Below are positions 45,966-54,643 of a stretch of DNA of 64,000 nt, piece after piece (position 1 is the first letter of the stretch; each line of letters starts with the position of its first letter). The stretch covers positions 95,068 to 159,067 of the forward strand of contig NZ_JANINI010000008.1 in assembly GCF_024580145.1 (NCBI RefSeq), read 5' to 3'. Source of the stretch: Methyloversatilis sp. XJ19-49. GTDB lineage: Bacteria > Pseudomonadota > Gammaproteobacteria > Burkholderiales > Rhodocyclaceae. Under the pieces are notes generated by a model that searched no databases, had not been told where the DNA came from, and saw only the letters and a list, made by a program, of their open reading frames with translations. The position numbers were made by a program, and so were the translations under genes.

Positions 45966-47384
45966 TCAGCTCGACGAAATCGTCGGCAGATTGGCCAGTT
46001 GTTGCGTCAGATAGTTGCTGGTGGCCGTCATGTTGCTGATCAGTGTGTCGAGGGCGCTGAATTGCTTGCGGTAGCGCGCTTCGATCGTCAACAGGCGGTC
46101 GGACATCGCTTCGGCGCGTTTCTGGTACGCCTTGGCGGCTGCGGTCAACCCTTCGGTGCGGCTGGAAATAAGGCCGCCGGCATCGATCATGTCGTCCATC
46201 AGGCTGGTCAGGCGGCTCCCCATGCCCTTGACGTCATCGAAGCCGCGGAAGAGCTTCTCGACGTTGCCGTTGTCGAGCGCAGTCGTGAGTTTGGTCGTGT
46301 CGATTGCCAGCTTGCCGTCCTTCTCTACCGATACGCCGATGGACGAAAGATTCAGGCCGGGGGCGATCGAGGTGCCGACCAGGGCACTCAGGCGGTTGCG
46401 CAATCCAAGCATCGTGCTCTCGCCATTCAGCGTGGCGGCCTGGTTGGTCTCCGTGTTGTAGCTGGTCTGCGTCTTGATGACGCCGAGTGCATCGTTGTAG
46501 GCCTTGACGAGACGCTCGACGCCGCTGCGGGCGACGCTCATGTCATTGGTGACCGAAACCACGGTCGGGGCGCCGACATTGGTCTTCTTCAGACTCAGCG
46601 TCACGCCCTCGATCGCATCGGTGAGCGTATTGGTGCTCGACGTGATGGCGATGCCATTGACCGTCAGCGTGGCGTCGGACGCCGGGATCATCTGCGACAG
46701 GCGCGAAGTACCGCCGGTCGAGGCGTCGTAGATCAGGCGCGACAATCCCGCGTCATCGGTGTTGTTGCCGTCGTCGTCGGTGGCGGTGATCTTCACCGTG
46801 TTCTCAGTACCGCCATCGACGGAGCGCAGCACCAGGCGATGGCCGGTGCCGTCATTCACGAGAGAGGCGGTGACACCGGCATCGGCATCGTTGATGGCGT
46901 CGCGTACGTCGGCCAGCGACATCGCATCGCTGGCTATGGTGATGTTGACGGCGGCCTTGTCCGGGTTGGCTGTGAATGTGCCGGCGTCGTATTTGCCCAG
47001 TTGTATCGTGAGCGTGCCGCTGCCGACGCTGGCTGTGCTGTCGGCGAACTGGCCGGACGCAACGACTTGCGATTCGGCCAGCGTATTGACTTCAAGTGTG
47101 TAGTTGCCGGCAACCGCCGTTTGCGTGCCGGCAACTGTTGCCACGTCGGCGTTGCCGATGGCTGCCTTGCGTGCGGTAAAAGTTGCCGCATTCGACAGCG
47201 CGGTAGCGGCAGACTGGATGGACGACAGCGCACCCTTGATGGAACCGTAGGCGGAAATCTTTGCCTGTACGCCGGCTTCCTTCTGCGCGAGCAGCGTCAG
47301 GGGGCGCTGCTCGAGTGTCATCAACTGCGATACGAGGCCTGAAACGTCAAGCCCGGAGCCGATTCCTGCAGAAGAGATTGGCAT
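45966..47384 (-). CDS. fliD: Flagellar filament cap protein FliD
   Basis: 472 residues. The N-terminal coiled coil (GIGSGLDVSGLVSQLMTLEQRPL), central beta-rich D2/D3 region (~80-300) and C-terminal coiled coil (KAYQKRAEAMSDRLLTIEARYRKQFSALDTLISNM in parts) are all present. FliD forms the cap under which flagellin folds at the filament tip. It is 13 bases from flaG. Confidence 0.95.
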   Translation of the reverse strand: MPISSAGIGSGLDVSGLVSQLMTLEQRPLTLLAQKEAGVQAKISAYGSIKGALSSIQSAATALSNAATFTARKAAIGNADVATVAGTQTAVAGNYTLEVNTLAESQVVASGQFADSTASVGSGTLTIQLGKYDAGTFTANPDKAAVNITIASDAMSLADVRDAINDADAGVTASLVNDGTGHRLVLRSVDGGTENTVKITATDDDGNNTDDAGLSRLIYDASTGGTSRLSQMIPASDATLTVNGIAITSSTNTLTDAIEGVTLSLKKTNVGAPTVVSVTNDMSVARSGVERLVKAYNDALGVIKTQTSYNTETNQAATLNGESTMLGLRNRLSALVGTSIAPGLNLSSIGVSVEKDGKLAIDTTKLTTALDNGNVEKLFRGFDDVKGMGSRLTSLMDDMIDAGGLISSRTEGLTAAAKAYQKRAEAMSDRLLTIEARYRKQFSALDTLISNMTATSNYLTQQLANLPTISSS

Positions 47385-47397
47385 GGTGACGAGCCCC

Positions 47398-47745
47398 TCA
47401 GGCCTTGCGCTCGATCAGACCGCTCTGGCCCTTGCCGAGCGCGCGCGCAATCGCGATCAGTTCCTCGGACGGGATCTGACGCAGGATTTCCTTGGTGCTT
47501 GAATCGATGAGTCTCACGATTGTTTTCCCTGTTTCCTTGTCAATCGTGAAAAGCAAATTCTGGTCCACCGGCTGAATCTGGCGACGGATTTCATTCACCG
47601 TCTGTTCGATCTGTTCGCTTGTGAGCGAGGTGTTCTGCGCGGGTTGTTCACGAACACTGGCGGACACCACGACATTCACTCCGGTGCTCTGCGTGAGGGC
47701 CGGAGTGAGCGGTGGCGAGGTACTCGGGACTGGCTGGATCGCCAT
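47398..47745 (-). CDS. flaG: FlaG-family flagellar protein
   Basis: 115 residues. An N-terminal disordered segment and the FlaG core: TVNEIRRQIQPVDQNLLFTIDKETGK and TIVRLIDSSTKEILRQIPSEELIAIA. FlaG affects filament length in some bacteria. It is located between fliC and fliD, as usual. Confidence 0.92.
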   Translation of the reverse strand: MAIQPVPSTSPPLTPALTQSTGVNVVVSASVREQPAQNTSLTSEQIEQTVNEIRRQIQPVDQNLLFTIDKETGKTIVRLIDSSTKEILRQIPSEELIAIARALGKGQSGLIERKA

Positions 47746-47767
47746 GACGATTTCCCCTTGCAGTTAG

Positions 47768-47791
47768 CGGGGCACGGCGAACCGTGCCCCG
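47768..47791 (-). terminator. Strong hairpin downstream of fliC
   Basis: CGGGGCACGG-CGAA-CCGTGCCCCG, a perfect 10-bp stem, 20 bases past the fliC stop. On the minus strand the T run is poor, so it may instead act as a processing or mRNA stabilising stem. Confidence 0.6.
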
Positions 47792-47811
47792 TTTCTTTCA
47801 ATTGCCGCTGC

Positions 47812-49305
47812 TTAGCCGCGGAGCAGGCTGAGCACGTTCTGCGGCAGCGAGTTGGCTTGCGCCAGCATCGCCGTACCCGCTTGCTGAAGGATCTGCGAGC
47901 GGGTCAGATTGGCGGTTTCCATCGCGAAGTCGGCATCCTGGATGCGGCTGCGGGCTGCGCTGACATTTTCCGACGTGGTCTGCAGGTTGCTGATCGTGTT
48001 CTGCACGCGATTCTGGATGGCACCCAGCGAAGCGCGTTGCGTGTTGATCGACTGCAGCGCGGCGTCGATGACGTCGATGGCGGAATTTGCACCGCTTTGC
48101 GTACCCACGTTGATCGAAGAGACCGCCGACAGCGAGCTCGCGTTTGCCGTGGTGGCAGTGAAGAGGCCGCCGGCCGAAGCGCTGGTGACCGAGAAGGCGT
48201 CCGACGACGAGAACTTCAGCGTACCGCCGACCGTCGAGGAGTCGGTGGTGGCGGTTGCACCCGTCAGGACAACCGCAGCACCGGCCGTTGCGCTGGTGAA
48301 TGCGTTGCGGCCCTGCAGGCTGATATCGCCGGCGCCGGCGAAGTCGGTGAGCGAGATGTCCGCGCCGTTTTCCGACTTCAACGTGACCGAACCGCCGCTG
48401 ACCGTGGCGGTAATGCCGGTGGTAGCCGCGTAGTTGTTGATCGCGGTCGAGAGCGAACTCAGATCGGCAGTGTTGCCGATCGTGGCCGACACGGCGACGC
48501 CGGTCGAATTTTCGCCGAACAGCGTGAAGGTGTAGGTACCGGTGGCTGTCAGGCCGCTCAGCGTGGCTTCGGTCGCTGCCGTTGCGCTGACGCCGGTCGT
48601 GGCGCTCTGCGCATTGACGGACGCGGCGATGGTCTTGGCCGAGTCGGCGAGATTCACGGCAACCGCTGCGGTGCCGAGCGAACCGGTCACGGTCAGATCC
48701 TCGGCTGCCACGACGGTGTTGGCGACGCGGGCGCCAGCGCCGGCTGCAAGGGCGGCTGCGTTGTTCAGCGTACCGTTGGCACTGACGGTGTTGGCACCGA
48801 TATTGGTGGCCTTGGTGTTGTTCAGGCTGATGCCGATCGACTGGTTGGCGTTCGCACCAACCTGGAAGTACTGGCCGGAGAACGAGCCATCGAGCAGGTT
48901 CTTGCCGTTGAACTGGGTCGTCGAAGCGACGCGGTTGATTTCCTGCTGCAACTGCGAGACTTCCTGCTGCAGGGCCTGACGGTCGCTCGCGCTGTTCGAA
49001 TCATTGGCGGCCTGAACCGACAATTCACGCATGCGCTGCAGACCTTCGGTGATCGAGCCCATCGCGCCTTCGGCGGTTTGCGTCAGCGAAATCGCGTCGT
49101 TGGCGTTGCGCACAGCCTGGTTCAGACCGCGCACCTGGGACGTCATGCGTTCCGAGATGGCGAGGCCGGCGGCGTCGTCCTTGGCGCTGTTGATGCGCAG
49201 GCCCGATGACAGGCGCTGCAGCGAAGTGGCGAGCGAGCTCTGCGAAGAGTTCAGGTTGCGCTGCGCGGTAAGCGACGGCACGTTGGTGTTGATGGTTTGC
49301 GGCAT
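47812..49305 (-). CDS. fliC: Flagellin
   Basis: 497 residues. Conserved D0/D1 ends: INTNVPSLTAQRNLNSSQSSL and LSSGLRINSAKDDAAGLAIS at the N-terminus, and RSRIQDADFAMETANLTRSQ and AMLAQANSLPQNVLSLLRG (last residues) at the C-terminus. The variable middle (~165-400) is Ala/Thr/Ser/Gly-rich and forms the surface D2/D3 domains. The conserved Arg-Ile-Asn TLR5-type D1 motif region (around 88-96) reads NDAISLTQTAEGAM. A sigma-28-like promoter lies 83 bases upstream. Confidence 0.97.
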   Translation of the reverse strand: MPQTINTNVPSLTAQRNLNSSQSSLATSLQRLSSGLRINSAKDDAAGLAISERMTSQVRGLNQAVRNANDAISLTQTAEGAMGSITEGLQRMRELSVQAANDSNSASDRQALQQEVSQLQQEINRVASTTQFNGKNLLDGSFSGQYFQVGANANQSIGISLNNTKATNIGANTVSANGTLNNAAALAAGAGARVANTVVAAEDLTVTGSLGTAAVAVNLADSAKTIAASVNAQSATTGVSATAATEATLSGLTATGTYTFTLFGENSTGVAVSATIGNTADLSSLSTAINNYAATTGITATVSGGSVTLKSENGADISLTDFAGAGDISLQGRNAFTSATAGAAVVLTGATATTDSSTVGGTLKFSSSDAFSVTSASAGGLFTATTANASSLSAVSSINVGTQSGANSAIDVIDAALQSINTQRASLGAIQNRVQNTISNLQTTSENVSAARSRIQDADFAMETANLTRSQILQQAGTAMLAQANSLPQNVLSLLRG

Positions 49306-49387
49306 TTTATTTCTCCTGTCACGAAGTAGTGTGTAGTTACGGCGCTCCGGGCTGCATGGCCCGCTGTTGATGTCGCCGATGTTTCAA

Positions 49388-49414
49388 GTAACGGAGTTGC
49401 CGCTGCAAACTTTA
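49388..49414 (-). promoter_or_regulatory. Sigma-28-like promoter of fliC
   Basis: On the minus strand TAAAGTTT is followed after 11 bases by TCCGTTAC. The -35 box is a perfect match to the flagellar sigma consensus (TAAAGTTT-N11-GCCGATAA); the -10 box matches only at CCG and A. It gives an 80-base leader. Confidence 0.6.
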
Positions 49415-49531
49415 GCGGGGCACCTTAATGAAAGCCTTTGTCGTCTTGGCTTTCAGGCGGCTGCCGATACGAAATGGCTTGCCCTTGCGGCATGTACGGG
49501 CGTTCATGCTCACGTCAGGTTGCCGCTGCAA
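49396..49531. repeat. Repeated GTTGCCGCTGCAA element
   Basis: An identical 13-mer occurs at 49396-49408 and 49519-49531. It contains TTGC-CGCT-GCAA, an inverted repeat with a 4-base centre; the first copy overlaps the fliC promoter spacer. A regulator binding pair is possible. Confidence 0.5.
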
Positions 49532-49681
49532 TCTCTTTTGCCTGCAAGGTCGGCCCGATTTGTGCTCCGGTCATCGTGACGGACCTGCTCAGGACTGTTA
49601 CGGAATGTCAGCGGAGCAGGCTGTGAGTGGCTGCTGAGGGGCCGCTCAGTGGCCGCCGTGGTGCGTGACGGGCAGGGTTTA

Positions 49682-49785
49682 CGTTGGGTATCGCCTGCGG
49701 CTCATCCCAACCTACGCACTGCCGACCGCACCGCCGCCGTGAAAAGCACTCGTAGGTTGGGGTGAGCCGCAGGCGATGCCCAACA
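49682..49785. repeat. 35-bp inverted repeat with 34-base loop
   Basis: Arms 49682-49716 and 49751-49785 match at 32 of 35 positions. The inner ends read CCAACCTACG and CGTAGGTTGG. The right-hand part contains GTGAGCCGCAGGCGATGCCC. Looks like a REP/MITE-type repeat; no transposase is nearby. Confidence 0.8.
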
Positions 49786-50043
49786 ATCCAGCGTCGATCA
49801 CACGTCACGTCCGCATTGAAAGCGCTGATGGCAGCGATGTCTGGTCAGGCGCTGACCGGGTGCGTGAAGATTGCGAACCTTGATATTCGGGAACCGATTG
49901 CACTTCGCAGATGGTTTGACGCCGCGCGCGCTTGCCTCCGGATCAGGAAGGGCCGCCAGCACCGGCAGCCCCCGGCGCAAATCACGATTGAATGTTGTCG
50001 GCAACAGGGAACCGACGACGGGCGCGGCGACTGCCGGCCCGGC

Positions 50044-51804
50044 TCACGCGGCGATCGGCTGTTCGGGTGCGATGACCACGCGATTCTTGCCGGTGGCCTT
50101 GGCCTGATACATGGCCACGTCAGCGCGCTCGATCGCCGAAGTCTGCGGTTCTTCCTGGCCGACTACGGTGACGCCTGCACTGAAGGTGATCAACAGCTTG
50201 TCGTTGTTGGCCAGGAAATAGCGTTTGGTCAGTTCACGCTGCAGGCGCTGCAGCACGATGACCGAATCCTCGACCGAGGTTTCCGGCAACAATATGACGA
50301 ACTCCTCACCGCCATAGCGCGAAAGCGTGTCGTGCGGACGCAGGCAGTCGCGTACCGTGCCGACCAGGTGCAGCAGTGCCTCGTCGCCGGTGTTGTGACC
50401 GTAGGTATCGTTGAGCCGCTTGAAGTTGTCGATATCCAGAACGGCAAGGCACAACATTGAACCGCGCCGAGCGGCGCGCGACACTTCCTTGGCGTACGAC
50501 TCTTCCAGCCCCTTGCGATTGAGTGCGCCGGTCAGCGGGTCGTGGCGCATTTTTTCGCTGGTCTGTTCCAGTTCAACCTGCAGGCGCTGGATTTCGTTTT
50601 CTGCCGCACGCACGCGGTCACGCATGTTGTCGACCTCGGCACGCGACTTTTCTGTCGTGGCACGCATGGAATGCGTGGCGGCGATCACTTCGGCGATGAC
50701 GTCCTGCAGCGAACCGATGTCGTCGGCGGCAGCGATCGTTTCAGCATAGCCTTCCATTTTTTCACCGAAGCCCGATGTGGCTTCGGTGAAGCTGCCTAGC
50801 TGTTCTACGAAACCCGCCAGCATCAGCTTGATCTGGTGCTTCGCGTCGTCGATGTTGCCGCGCAGCGAGCCCTGACGCTCGATCACTTCGCGCAGCCTGC
50901 GCTCCACTTCATCCAGTTCGCGCGCGGTCAGCGGGTGATCGCACAACGCGCGCAGCGAATCGATCTGACCGCGCATCCAGCGGTCGTCCAGAACCAGTTC
51001 GCCGATATTCTTCAGCAGCAGGTCAAGCAGCGACAACAGACCGGCGCGGATTTCGGCCTGATCGTCGACCACCCAATTCAGGCGATAGACAAGGTTGCGC
51101 AACTTGGACGCCAGATCATCGACGCCGCTCATGTCGCGCACGTCGCGCAACGCCTGGCCCAGCATAAGGGCTTCATCGCGCACTTCGGGCGCCGAAATCA
51201 GCAGGCTGCCCACCACACTTTCGAGCGTGCTGGCGAACAGGTCGCGCAGCGCGGCATCACTGTTGTCCAGCGCAGAAACGTTATTGTGGGCGCCATGGCC
51301 ATGATGCTCGGCAGCGGATGCACCACTGCTCTCGCACGATTCCCAGTTGTCGGCAAGCTTGCTCAGCCGCGCGTAAAGGGCGTCGAGTTCGCCGCTGGAC
51401 GAATCGAGCACCTGCTGGATGGCCACCTGCTTCTGTGCGTAGGTGATCGAGTCGTGATTGCGTTCGAATTGCTTGAACAGGTCCTTGAGCAGCGCCGTCC
51501 ATTTGCGCTGAGGCGCCGCCTGGGCGCGCAGCAGGCCAACCAGCGATCCGCTGATCGCCGACCAGCTGCGGCTGACGACAGCGCTTTCGAGCCGTTCGAC
51601 GAATTCGATCTGCGATTGATTGAGGCGGGGCAGGGTGCTGCAGACCAGCTTCAGCGCGCGTTCCGGGAACAGGTCGTCGGCCTTGGTGCCGGCAATTTCG
51701 TGATAGAGCGACCGGTAATTCTCCGGTGTGGGCTGAAGCTGACGCATGGCGAGACGTCGCAAGGCTTCACGGGCGATTTCCAGCGGCTGCATGGCGTCAG
51801 ACAT
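50044..51804 (-). CDS. Large cytoplasmic GGDEF diguanylate cyclase
   Basis: 586 residues. A long helical N-terminal part (~1-390, largely coiled-coil, with PTPENYRSLYHEIAG near the start, as in diguanylate cyclases of this clade) and a C-terminal GGDEF domain (~415-580): KMRHDPLTGALNRKGLEES, DIDNFKRLNDTYGHNTGD, active site YGGEEF and inhibitory RxxD (RPHD) five residues before it. No transmembrane helix. Near flagellin genes, it is likely to modulate motility. Confidence 0.92.
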   Translation of the reverse strand: MSDAMQPLEIAREALRRLAMRQLQPTPENYRSLYHEIAGTKADDLFPERALKLVCSTLPRLNQSQIEFVERLESAVVSRSWSAISGSLVGLLRAQAAPQRKWTALLKDLFKQFERNHDSITYAQKQVAIQQVLDSSSGELDALYARLSKLADNWESCESSGASAAEHHGHGAHNNVSALDNSDAALRDLFASTLESVVGSLLISAPEVRDEALMLGQALRDVRDMSGVDDLASKLRNLVYRLNWVVDDQAEIRAGLLSLLDLLLKNIGELVLDDRWMRGQIDSLRALCDHPLTARELDEVERRLREVIERQGSLRGNIDDAKHQIKLMLAGFVEQLGSFTEATSGFGEKMEGYAETIAAADDIGSLQDVIAEVIAATHSMRATTEKSRAEVDNMRDRVRAAENEIQRLQVELEQTSEKMRHDPLTGALNRKGLEESYAKEVSRAARRGSMLCLAVLDIDNFKRLNDTYGHNTGDEALLHLVGTVRDCLRPHDTLSRYGGEEFVILLPETSVEDSVIVLQRLQRELTKRYFLANNDKLLITFSAGVTVVGQEEPQTSAIERADVAMYQAKATGKNRVVIAPEQPIAA

Positions 51805-51922
51805 TTCAGTGGCAATTCACAGTCCGTAACGAATGCATACAACGGCACGCAGACGACGGGCTTTAGGGCGGAACCGCAAGTTATTCCACACTCCACAGCG
51901 AGAGGCAGGCGGACAGCCGACC

Positions 51923-52561
51923 TCAGTCGGTGAGCCCGTGCTTGAGGCCGTAGTGGGTCAGCTCTGCGTTGTTCTTCATGCGCATCTTTTCCAGCAGACG
52001 TGCACGATAGACGCTGACCGTCTTGACGCTGAGGCTCAGTTCCTCGCCGATCTGCGTCAGCGTCTTGCCGGAGGAAATCATCACCAGTGTCTGGTATTCG
52101 CGGTCGGACAATTTCTCGTGCGGCGGCCGCTCGTCGTCGTCTGTGATGGCATTGGCCAGTTCCATCGCCAGCGTGGGCGAAACGTACTTCTTGCCGCTGG
52201 CGACCTGACGGATCGCGGTGACCAGCTGTTCGGGAGCGCTCTGCTTGGTCAGATAGCCGGAGGCGCCGGCTTTCAGCGCGCGGATCGCGTACTGGTCCTC
52301 CGGGTGCATCGACAGCACCAGCACCGGCAGGCGCGGAAATTCCTTGCGCACCAGCTTCAGTGTGTCGATACCGTTTCGGTCAGGCATCGAAACATCCATC
52401 AGCACCAGGTCGAAACTGCCGTCGCGCAGCTTGTGCATCGCTTCAACACCGTTTTCCGCCTCGCCGGTGACCAGCAGGTCAGGGCTGTCGGACAGGATCT
52501 GGCGCAGCCCCGAGCGCACGATGGCGTGATCGTCTGCAATAAGTATACGGATGCTGCTCAT
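51923..52561 (-). CDS. NarL/FixJ-type response regulator
   Basis: 212 residues. Receiver (phospho-Asp in LVLMDVSMPDRNG; ILIADDHAIVRSG) and a LuxR-type helix-turn-helix (LSDREYQTLVMISSGKTLTQIGEELSLSVKTVSVYRARLLEKM in parts). Overlaps the upstream histidine kinase by ATGA, so it is the partner. DNA targets are unknown; proximity to fliC and a diguanylate cyclase suggests, but does not prove, motility control. Confidence 0.92.
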   Translation of the reverse strand: MSSIRILIADDHAIVRSGLRQILSDSPDLLVTGEAENGVEAMHKLRDGSFDLVLMDVSMPDRNGIDTLKLVRKEFPRLPVLVLSMHPEDQYAIRALKAGASGYLTKQSAPEQLVTAIRQVASGKKYVSPTLAMELANAITDDDERPPHEKLSDREYQTLVMISSGKTLTQIGEELSLSVKTVSVYRARLLEKMRMKNNAELTHYGLKHGLTD

Positions 52562-54126
52562 CGGGAGAACTCCAGTACGGTGCGGCGGCAGGCCGGCACC
52601 CTCAGCAGCAGGCGGGTACCGCCATGTTCGCGGCTGCTCGCTTCAAAACGTCCGTTCAGGTGCACCACGCGTTCGCGGATGCCGCGCAGGCCGAATGATT
52701 TCGGCTTGTTCAGGTCTTCCGGCGCCAGGCCGCGGCCATCGTCGCCCACCTCGAGCACGATGTCGTCGTCCTCCTGGGTCAGGCGTACTTCCACGGTGTG
52801 CGCGCCGGCGTGCTTGGACACATTGGTCAGCGCCTCCTGGAACACACGGAACAGCGCGATGGCGGTTTCCTCGTCCGGGTCGATGTCGTGGTCGATGCAC
52901 AGCAACTCGCACTTCAGGCCGGTACGGGCGGAGAAATCCTCCGCATGGCTTTCGACGGCCGGCGCCAGGCCGAATTCCTTCAGGATGCCCGGGCGCAGCT
53001 CGCGTGCGATGCGCCCGACCGTGGTGATCGCATCATCCACCAGCTTGCCCATGCTGACCGAGCGCGCCTTGATCGCGTCAGGATCGGCCGCGGTCTTGTT
53101 CGCCAGCAGCGACACTTCGAACTTCAGCGCCACCAGCAGGCCGCCCAGTTCGTCGTGGATGTCGCGCGCAATGCGTTCGCGTTCCTCTTCCTTGGCGATC
53201 TGCAGGTGCGATGACAGCTCGGCCAGCTGGCCGCGCGACTGGCGCAATTCACGTTCGGTCAGCTTGCTCTGCGTGATGTTGGAAACGATGCCTTCCCAGA
53301 TCAGTACGCCGGATGCGAGCACGCGCGGCGACGAGCGCAGGTTCACCCACTTGATGTCCTCATCGGGCAGGCGGATGCGGCCGTCCCAATTCACCGTGGC
53401 ATGGGTGTGCGCCGACAGATGCATCGCGCGGTCGAGTTCCGGCATGTCGTCCGGCAGGATCATGTCGAGAAAGCGGCGCGGCGCGGCCACCAGCTCACCG
53501 GCCTTGAAACCGAGCAGCGCGAGGCAGCCTTCGCTGACGAACAGGAAGCGCCAGCCGCCGTCCTCATGCCGCAGCAGTTGGAACACCATGCCGGGAATGT
53601 TGGCCGCCAGCGCGCGAAAGCGTGCCTCGCTGTCGCGTACGGCGTCGAGCGCGCTGTGCCGCTCGGCCCGGTTGCGCGCCTCGCGCATTTCGCGTTCGAC
53701 CGCCGGAATCAGCCGGTCGAGCTTGCCCTTGCTGAGATAGTCATGTGCGCCGGCACGCATCGCCGACACCGCAATGTCTTCCTCGATGACCCCTGAAACG
53801 ATGATGAAGGGCAGGTCGAGTTCCAGCTTCTGCAGGATGGACAGCGCCGCCATCGCCGAAAAGCGCGGCATGTTGTGGTCGGACAGCACCAGATCCCAGG
53901 TGCGCGACGACAGCGCCTCGCGCAGCGACCGCTCGTCTTCCACCCGCTGCGACCACACCTGGTAGCCGGCCGCCCGGAAGCGGTGCAGCAGCAGCAGCGC
54001 GTCGTCCTCGGAGTCCTCGATCAGCAGCACATTAAGCGGACGAGCCGTCATCGGCGCGGCATCGGTCCCGGCCAGACGGCTTGCGGAGGAACCGGGAACG
54101 GGCACGGGCGTGACGGTATCGGACAT
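52558..54126 (-). CDS. Hybrid REC-PAS-HisKA_3 histidine kinase
   Basis: 522 residues from ATG 54126; ATGs at 54174, 54144 and 54051 are also possible. Order: an N-terminal receiver domain (LNVLLIEDSEDDALLLLHRF; Asp in LVLSDHNMPRF), PAS domain (~180-300), HisKA_3 dimerisation helix (RERIARDIHDELGGLLVALK, phospho-His in DIHDE) and the ATPase domain (EALTNVSKHA, DDGRGL, FGLRGIRERV). The receiver at the N-terminus means it can also be an acceptor. No transmembrane helix, so soluble. Confidence 0.87.
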   Translation of the reverse strand: MSDTVTPVPVPGSSASRLAGTDAAPMTARPLNVLLIEDSEDDALLLLHRFRAAGYQVWSQRVEDERSLREALSSRTWDLVLSDHNMPRFSAMAALSILQKLELDLPFIIVSGVIEEDIAVSAMRAGAHDYLSKGKLDRLIPAVEREMREARNRAERHSALDAVRDSEARFRALAANIPGMVFQLLRHEDGGWRFLFVSEGCLALLGFKAGELVAAPRRFLDMILPDDMPELDRAMHLSAHTHATVNWDGRIRLPDEDIKWVNLRSSPRVLASGVLIWEGIVSNITQSKLTERELRQSRGQLAELSSHLQIAKEEERERIARDIHDELGGLLVALKFEVSLLANKTAADPDAIKARSVSMGKLVDDAITTVGRIARELRPGILKEFGLAPAVESHAEDFSARTGLKCELLCIDHDIDPDEETAIALFRVFQEALTNVSKHAGAHTVEVRLTQEDDDIVLEVGDDGRGLAPEDLNKPKSFGLRGIRERVVHLNGRFEASSREHGGTRLLLRVPACRRTVLEFSR

Positions 54127-54262
54127 CGGGCAGGGGGTCTCCATCCGCGGCAACTGGTTGCACCGCGCTGACATGCGGAGACATGTTCATGATGATTCGA
54201 GTTTAATCCATGCCGGATGCCATGAGTTACCGATGCGCGTGCCATGCCCGGCGCACAGCAGA

Positions 54263-54268
54263 TATAAT
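54263..54268 (+). promoter_or_regulatory. Consensus -10 box for tRNA-Thr
   Basis: TATAAT, 9 bases before the tRNA; the -35 region has no clear match. Confidence 0.55.
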
Positions 54269-54277
54269 CCGCCCCGC

Positions 54278-54353
54278 GCCGCTTTAGCTCAGTTGGTAGA
54301 GCAACCGCCTTGTAAGCGGTAGGTCGTCAGTTCGATTCCGACAAGCGGCACCA
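54278..54353 (+). tRNA. tRNA-Thr (TGT)
   Basis: 76-base cloverleaf: acceptor GCCGCTT/AAGCGGC, D-arm GCTCAGTTGGTAGAGC, anticodon stem ACCGC/GCGGT around CTTGTAA (anticodon TGT), T-arm GTCAG-TTCGATT-CCGAC with one mismatch, encoded CCA at 54351-54353. Confidence 0.96.
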
Positions 54354-54368
54354 ATGATTACGGTCGTC

Positions 54369-54396
54369 AAAGCCAACTCCCGCGAGTTGGCTTTTT
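54369..54396 (+). terminator. Terminator of tRNA-Thr
   Basis: AAAGCCAACTC, CCGC loop, GAGTTGGCTTT and further T (54392-54396). Perfect 11-bp stem. Confidence 0.9.
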
Positions 54397-54462
54397 CTTT
54401 TCAGGGCGTCGTGCAGCGGTCACAATCAGTGCCGGATAGCTGCGGCCTGCGCTGCGACCCCG

Positions 54463-54490
54463 TAAAAAAAAGCCCGCACGGGGCGGGCTT
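54463..54490 (-). terminator. Terminator of the lpxH-side transcript
   Basis: AAGCCCGC / GCGGGCTT stem with a 5-base loop; on the minus strand it runs into eight T. It lies 150 bases past the stop of the unknown gene at 54644 and marks the end of that transcript. Confidence 0.8.
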
Positions 54491-54643
54491 GCGGAAGGAG
54501 AGGGCCTGACTGCCCGGGGGCACTCGCGGCAACTGAACAGTAGTCGATGCGCGGCCGCGCGGCTGTTGCCAGTTGCAAGCAGGTGTTGCGGTGGCGCCTG
54601 TGCGGACATTCCGCCCGCCTTCCGTCCGGGAGATCGGCGCCGC

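Larger units (their letters stand above)
49306..50043. other. 738-base gene-free region upstream of fliC
   Basis: Holds a sigma-28-like promoter for fliC, two copies of a 13-base element, and a large inverted repeat. Plus-strand frames here have no SD and no recognisable products; I see no protein or RNA gene. The left part is probably the fliC regulatory region, the right part looks like a repeat insertion. Confidence 0.55.
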
